From positions 310,001 to 374,000 of the forward strand of contig SWDT01000001.1 of the NCBI GenBank assembly GCA_009193035.1: 64,000 nucleotides of DNA, written 5' to 3'. A program made the translations under genes and the position numbers. The DNA comes from Halicephalobus mephisto. Its lineage: Eukaryota > Nematoda > Chromadorea > Rhabditida > Panagrolaimidae. Shown here piece after piece: positions 58,275-64,000 of this stretch. The notes under the pieces were generated by a model. That model had not been told where the DNA came from and searched no databases. It saw only the letters and a list, made by a program, of their open reading frames with translations. Positions within the stretch are counted from its first letter, which is position 1; every line of letters begins with the position of its first letter.

Positions 58275-58535
58275 TCACATTTACAGATGGGATTTATGTT
58301 AATATTTCAATGCTACAGTTCATATTGCACCAAGCAGCTCGAGCATAAGTACGACAGCTGCCCCATCCAAGAAGATACACACCAGCGAACCCTTAGTTTC
58401 AGATCTGTTTTCCGAGAAGACGTTTGAATGAATATACATCGTGAAAAAATAAAACGGGTTACCTCCCTTTAATGTGTCCTACTCACTTTTTATTTATTTT
58501 AATATATCAACGAAACCTCTGAAAAACAAAATTAC

Positions 58536-61500
58536 CTAGATCCTAATTAAGTTGTCCCATGATGAGCCAAATTTTAATTTTATTGGGAAGTTGACGTCGT
58601 CTAATTTTGTTTCCATCCAAGATTTAACAATCTTTGGGACTTCTGAATGCAGAGACTTAGGAGCTAGTAGCACGACTTCATCATGGACTAAGAAAAGAAG
58701 CTTGATTACAGAATCTGTGTCCATTTTTGAGACCGCGTTTAGCAACAAAAATGCGCAGCTGGATTGGACAACAGTATTTAACGCCACGTGAGCAGATTCA
58801 ATTTCAACTGTCACTGGCTTTCCATAGTAGTCTGTGATGATGTCATTATTGATCACTTTTTGACGTAGGAATTCTCTATATTCCGCCAATTCTGAAAAAC
58901 AAAAGGATCATTTGATAAAACTTAACAAATAAAACATACTTGGAAACGATTCTGAGAACTTTTTCCATAATGATTTTGCGAAATTTTGTTCGAATCCGTA
59001 TTCTTCTAGTCTCTGAGATCCCATACCGTATAATAAGCCGTAGAAGAAAAGCTTTACATCTGCTCTTGATTCTTCAATAAGGCCTAGTTTTCTTGCAATC
59101 GTTTCAAAAACATCAGGAGATTCCAAAGCTTCGAAAAGCGAACCGTCCTGGGAAAGAAGAGCAGTCATACGAAGCTCCATTTCACAATAATCAGCACTCC
59201 ATATTTCGTGATCATCGTCTACACAAACAAGTGATCTAGGAGACTTTAAATCAGTAAATGGAAGGGATTTAGCGAAATTTTGTAGATTTGGCGCGCGAGT
59301 GTACAGTCTTCCACTACGTCCAAAATCGATTGCTGGAAACACATATCCAGAATCAAAAAGGAAGTACTTCTCGCTTAGCAGATCAATAGCTTGATTAAGT
59401 TTTCGAAGCTTTGATAGCTGGGCGTAGAATATTGAAGATTGATTCTCGGTTGCATCACCGGTGGATAACAATTTAGTCTTATTTTTTTTGTACTGAAGAA
59501 GACTTGATGCATCGTCTGCAATTTCTAAATGCAGATCTACTGGAATAAATTTAGAATTAGCGGCAGTCTGTACATTCTTCGGAAATGTATTGTATTTTCC
59601 TAAATAACTAGATCGTAGTGAATGGAAACCACAATATGGGATTCCATAGTGATAAACCTGAATCAATCGACTGATTGCAGTCCTAACTTTTAGAACCATG
59701 TCATGATTCAGTAGATGCGAAATGGAGCCGATGATGCTAGTTATGGACTGTACGACATCTTGAGTTAAAGGTTCATCGAGAACAATGCAGTTATGAAGCA
59801 TACGCCAGTATTCCATAAACCTATAGAGAAGTTTAGTATTTTGGTTAGTAAGAATTAAGATACCTCTTATCCGTATCAATGAAGAGAGTAACTCCGTGAT
59901 TCCCAATAACGTAGAACATACAGGATAAGCAATGGGCTCGTGATAACAGAGTTGTTGAAAACCCAAGGAACATTAATTGTCGGCCAATTGAAAGCACATT
60001 GGACACAACGATGGTTCCAGCCTTTTCGCATTCAGAGATGAGCAAACCAATTCTATCTCCTAAGAAACAGTCATCGCAGCACCGTAATCTAATTTGGAAA
60101 AGATCGATTTTCGTAGTAATCCTTATGATCTTCAACAACTCTTGGTTAGAAAGGTGCAAAATAATCACTTCAGATGGCGAAGGAGAGTGAAAAGCGTTTT
60201 CGAAGCATGGTCTGAAACAATAATTAGATGATTTAAAGGAAAACTACTTACTCGTCAAGAACACATAAGCTTTTAAAGCTCATGTCATCTCCAACAAAGC
60301 TGGTGGAAAACAAATCACGGCTATTGTTTTTTGAAGTGTTGCCATCAAAACTCTTCAGTGTTATCGAAATGGCCTTTCTTCGCAACTCTGATGCACATGT
60401 TCTTGGAGATAAGCCCTGTTTTTTAGCCAGAATCCGGACATGCTTCTCCAAGTTAGCACAATGAACGAGCTGCCCAAGAGTCTTTACACCGGCAAGAGTC
60501 AATGAATCAATAGACACCAGATCAACTCCAGAAAGACATTGAAGGGACGAAGTGTCAAACAGCAGACACATGCCAGCCAATTGCTTGAATAATTGAGCGG
60601 GAACACTTCCATATAAGTCCTGACAAATTTCTGCAGTCAAGTTTATGTTTCTGCGGTTCATCTGCAGAAGATCAAATAACCGATTGATCCCGTCGAAAAG
60701 ATCAATTTCGTAAATCAGAGGTTCACCGTTTACAGACCCGTTTGAGTAGTGTAAATAGCAGATGCTAGACAGTAGTAAACTCGATTCACATTTGCTAAAA
60801 TACGAACTAGTCATTTTTGGGTCGTGTAGTCCAACTTGATCGCTAAGTTTCTTTACTACAGGGAGAGAAAGGATATTGTGGATGGCTGTTTTAGATAAAC
60901 CTGATAATGCTTTGCTGTCGACGAAGAAGAGGTTTGCCTAAATTATTATTATATGATTTACCACAAAAACCAACTACTCACTAAATAGAAGTGATACAAA
61001 GTATTCTGCAAATTAAAGTCACAAAAGGCTTTTTCTAATAATCTTCTTTTCTCGATTCCAAAAAAGCCAGAAAGATATTTACAGCCATGAATTTCGAATA
61101 CACCATTATATTCCGTCAAAGCCCCGTTACCAAGTAGGTCATCGATAACGCCATGGAGATCAACATTGGCAGTGATGAAGTTGTTGAAATACGCAGAAAT
61201 CTCCGATATATTTGACTTCCCCTCATTAATTAGTTGTATCACGAGCTTATTGAAAACTCGTGGGTGATGCGAATATTGCTCGAATGCAGATGCGACATTA
61301 TCTGTCACAGTGAATACACATCCTTGTTGATCAGTAAGACAAAACAACATGAGACGTTCGGCAAAATTCATTGGCCCTATTTCGGTATATACCATATTAA
61401 TAACATATTCAGCTTTATAACCAGAATACAGAATATTTCTTCGACAACCCACCGTTATCAATGGACAAACTTCCATTAGCTTGAGCGCTAAATCACCATG

Positions 61501-62511
61501 TTTCTCAGAAAATGGACTTCCGGTGATCAGCATTACTCCGCCAATGACTTTAATGCCAGCAAATAAATTTACATGGTTTTCGAGAAACTTTTGACCCCTT
61601 AATTCTTCGTAGAATTCCATGGAGAGGCGATCTGCAACACCGTTAGCTTCAAAATCATTAGCACAAACAACCATGCATGACTTTTTCTCTTTCATAGCGT
61701 GGGTAATGATTCTGAAACGTAAATAGAGTGCGAAAATGACGGAGTTAATACTTACGAGATCAAGCAGTCAGTTAATGGACAATTACTGCGTTCTACTTGT
61801 TTCATATAAGGCATTGCTCCATGAACAACTTCAACGCCATCGCTTAGCGAGCAGGAAAGGATGACTTCAGATGGAGGCTTTGGATTATCATCAAAAGATG
61901 AGCACGGAAGACGAAATCTACTACATAGTTCAGAAATTATTGATTCATTTTCAACCGATGATGAAGGAATTGGAGCAAGAAATATATGTACATCTACGTT
62001 TGCTCTAAAAGAAAGTCATGGAAAGTTAACAATGTTTAGTAAAATCCTACATTTGTGCTTCTGCAAATAATTTGTTGATGGAACAAATATGTTCATTAGT
62101 AGCAACTAAATAGCCAAATGGAATATATAAGGACCCTAATTTTAAATCATTAATGTCGTTTTTCCTAAAAGAACATACCGCAATGGGGAACTAATCCTGT
62201 GTCAGCAGCTTTAGAAAAAGTCGAAATAATTGTGATATCAGGAGCAATATTTGGAACGGATAAATCCATTGTGAGTAATTTATCATTTTTAGCAAGAGAC
62301 TGAAATTCCAATCCCTGTAAATTTAAAGAAACATAGCTTTACAAGCTACCTGACATGTTCGGAAAACAAAAGTGGCTAGTGCAACAGATGGCAGAGCAAC
62401 GACGGAATATTTCAATGTTTTCTTAGATTCAGTAACAGCAATATCAACGACGCTTAAGAGGTCAGTGAAAGAAAAATGAGTGGATTGATACAAGTGAATT
62501 CGATCACTCAT
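58536..62511 (-). CDS. Compact DNA polymerase theta homolog with a degenerate helicase-like half
   Basis: Nine exons (62511-62350, 62314-62179, 62135-62051, 62004-61756, 61711-60982, 60937-60252, 60211-59864, 59820-58940, 58891-58536) encode 1,210 residues in continuous phase. The C-terminal third is a family A polymerase: motif A SADYCEMELRMTALLSQD (Asp about 1009), O-helix SRADVKLFFYGLLYGMG (Lys about 1056) and motif C LFLVHDEVV (Asp about 1163). The N-terminal half follows the POLQ helicase module by order: KKTLKYSVVALPS for KKALFILPFVS, SCMVVCANDFEANGVADRLS for the LLFCPSKKWCEKLA strand, and a winged-helix part with VIDDLLGNGALTE. However, the Walker A, DExH and SAT positions are not conserved. 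The long central region of POLQ is missing. POLQ repairs breaks by end joining. It shares a 137-bp promoter region with the MRG gene. Confidence 0.8.
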
Positions 62512-62648
62512 TGCGGGGATTTCGAATAAAGTGAATTCGAATTCGACTGAATGCGCGAGACTGGTCCTGCAGAGAACGTCCTAGTTATGAGCGCGCGCAA
62601 CCCTTTGCATTCAAGTTTCGCTTCTGACCATCATTCCAAGCGAGGGAA
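62512..62648. promoter_or_regulatory. Short bidirectional promoter (POLQ-like / MRG-like)
   Basis: Only 137 bp separate two divergent start codons. Contains GCGCGCGCAACCC and AATTCGAATTCGA words. It leaves no space for a missing N-terminal exon of the polymerase unless that exon lies beyond the MRG gene. Confidence 0.6.
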
Positions 62649-64000
62649 ATGACTCCAAGTGTCGGTTCTAAAGATGATGCTACGGATTCCGAATCTGGAG
62701 ATTCTTCTTTGCAGCAGCTGCAGAGGAAGGCTACTAACGCCGATGCTTCTAAATATGAGCTCAACGCACGTGTTTTGTGTCGTTATACCGATAAAATGTT
62801 TTATGAAGCTAAGATCACCAATGTTGTCATTCAGGAGAATGGAAAGATTGTTTATACTCTACATTATCAGGTTGGTTATCTTATTAGTCTGCTGTTTATA
62901 TATAGGAATTTGTTTTAGGGGTGGAATAATCGATATGATGAAGAAGTCAGCCACGAGGATGCCAAAACTAGATTCATTCCATATGATATAGAAAGTGCGA
63001 AACTTGCAAAAGTAAGGTTTTATTGATGTCATTTACTAATAAAGGATTCTTCCAACAGGCAGCAATTTCGGAAGCTCGGAAACGTAGAGTGAAAAAGGCA
63101 GAGAAAAAGCTGAAGATGCCCAAGAGAATTCTCGGTAGAAAGAAGTCGAGTTCCGCAAATTCTTCTAAAAGTAGCACCGCCGTTCCAGAAGGGCATTCAG
63201 TCGATCTCAATTTTGCAAATAAGCCACCAGATTCAAGTGATGACGAGACACAGGATCTGTTTGATGTCCCCACATTTCTTGAAAGTGTAAGCGATATGTC
63301 CTTCCGTTATTTACTTACCATATGTTATAGAAAAAGTCTTTTTGTGAAATAACTACTTCAAAGAAGTTGGATGACATATTGATTGATGACTGTGACATCA
63401 TTACTAGACAAATGAAAGTTCCTGTTCTTCCTCCACGATTTACTGTGAAGGATATAATGAAGGAATTTGTGAAATATGCTTTGGAAACTGCGAATGGAAA
63501 ACAAAGAGAAGAAGTAGCAGACCAATTGAAAACGGATATTGATATTGTTCTATATTTTTTCAATCTCATCTTACCCCGGAGACTTCTTTACAAGGTGGAA
63601 CTCACAGCTCATGTCCACATATTAAATAATTACCGTGGGAATTCGAAAAAATCCTTAAAAGTCTCTGATTTCGCGGAACCCTCTTTTGGCCGTTATCTTA
63701 CCAACAACGATGATATCCTTCGGGCTATAGACACTGTGAACGATAAAGCAAAGACCACGTCGAGCCGAGACGACGACATGCTTAATGAGAATGACGGAGA
63801 ACGACGAAGTGCCCGTGTAAAACGGAATGAGAAGTTAAAATCTACCGGTGAAAAAGGTGACAAGAAAGACCAGCCTTCAAATGGTAAGTAGAAATCCACT
63901 AGTTGAGACTACATAAATGTATTTCAGGAAATGAATGCACAATAGATTGTACTCAGTATTATGGAATCATCCATCTCATTCGCTTTGTCTACGTTCTTGC
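62649..64000 (+). CDS. MRG15/MSL3-type chromodomain protein (3' partial)
   Basis: Exons 62649-62870, 62919-63011, 63059-63286, 63331-63883 and 63928-64000 (continuing past the window). An N-terminal tudor-like chromodomain (about 37-105) has ARVLCRYTDKMFYEAKITNV, YTLHYQGWNNRYDEEVSHED and RFIPYD. A Lys/Ser-rich hinge follows, then the MRG domain from about 190: VPVLPPRFTVKDIMKEFVKY, LPRRLLYKVE and, in the last exon, DCTQYYGIIHLIRF. Such proteins read methylated histone H3 and are subunits of NuA4 acetyltransferase and other chromatin complexes; the C. elegans relative MRG-1 acts in the germline. The first two MRG exons end in a variable charged insert (RRSARVKRNEKLKS). The chromodomain has RYDEEV where MRG15 has NWDEWV, so part of the aromatic cage may differ. 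Confidence 0.85.

Overview
This is 64 kb of eukaryotic nuclear DNA, most likely from a free-living or parasitic nematode (inferred, not proven). Genes are densely packed on both strands. Most introns are about 40-50 nt with TTTCAG/TTTTAG acceptors, several start codons lie a few bases downstream of an isolated acceptor-like site (as expected for spliced-leader trans-splicing), a citron-like gene lacks the kinase domain, and a tandem family of serpentine receptors is present. I joined exons by hand using GT-AG signals, reading phase and family similarity; no search was run.

Layout: 1-8.2 kb holds SEH1 (nucleoporin, 5' end outside the window), phosphoglucomutase-2 and an MFS sugar transporter, all on +. 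From 8.2 to 16.0 kb a small secreted cysteine-rich gene (-) has its last intron filled by a 6.6 kb Mutator-like (MULE) transposon with about 479 bp terminal inverted repeats, a decayed MULE transposase and an OTU protease. A 1.06 kb piggyBac-type MITE sits inside its left repeat. From 16.6 to 27.2 kb: a VAX-class homeobox gene (+), a Gly/Tyr/Pro-rich secreted protein (-), citron-like protein without kinase (-), neuferricin-like cytochrome b5 protein (+), a coiled-coil protein (+) and a GH18 chitinase-like protein (-). From 28.6 to 41.3 kb: an FMNL/FRL formin (+), a ZC3H4/6/8-type CCCH protein (-), a polytopic transporter (+), the ciliary transition-zone protein TMEM231 (-) and a 44-aa membrane micropeptide (-).

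From 44.1 to 54.0 kb: plastin/fimbrin (+), followed by three tandem copies of a 7TM chemoreceptor-like gene. Copies 2 and 3 are each preceded by a decayed piece of the plastin 3' end, so the duplicated block included it. Copy 2 is a pseudogene carrying a piggyBac element in its intron. From 54.1 to 64 kb: a Thr/Ser/Pro-rich secreted protein (-), a 69-aa membrane protein (+), a compact DNA polymerase theta homolog whose helicase-like half appears to have lost its ATPase motifs (-), and, divergently from a 137 bp intergenic region, an MRG15/MSL3-type chromatin protein (+) running off the end.

Most genes are housekeeping or cell-biological (nuclear pore, glycolysis/pentose interconversion, cytoskeleton, cytokinesis, cilia, DNA repair, chromatin) with no operon-like functional link. 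The most notable points are the compact POLQ with a degenerate helicase, the nested MULE/piggyBac insertion in a host intron, the SEH1 insertion and the receptor array.
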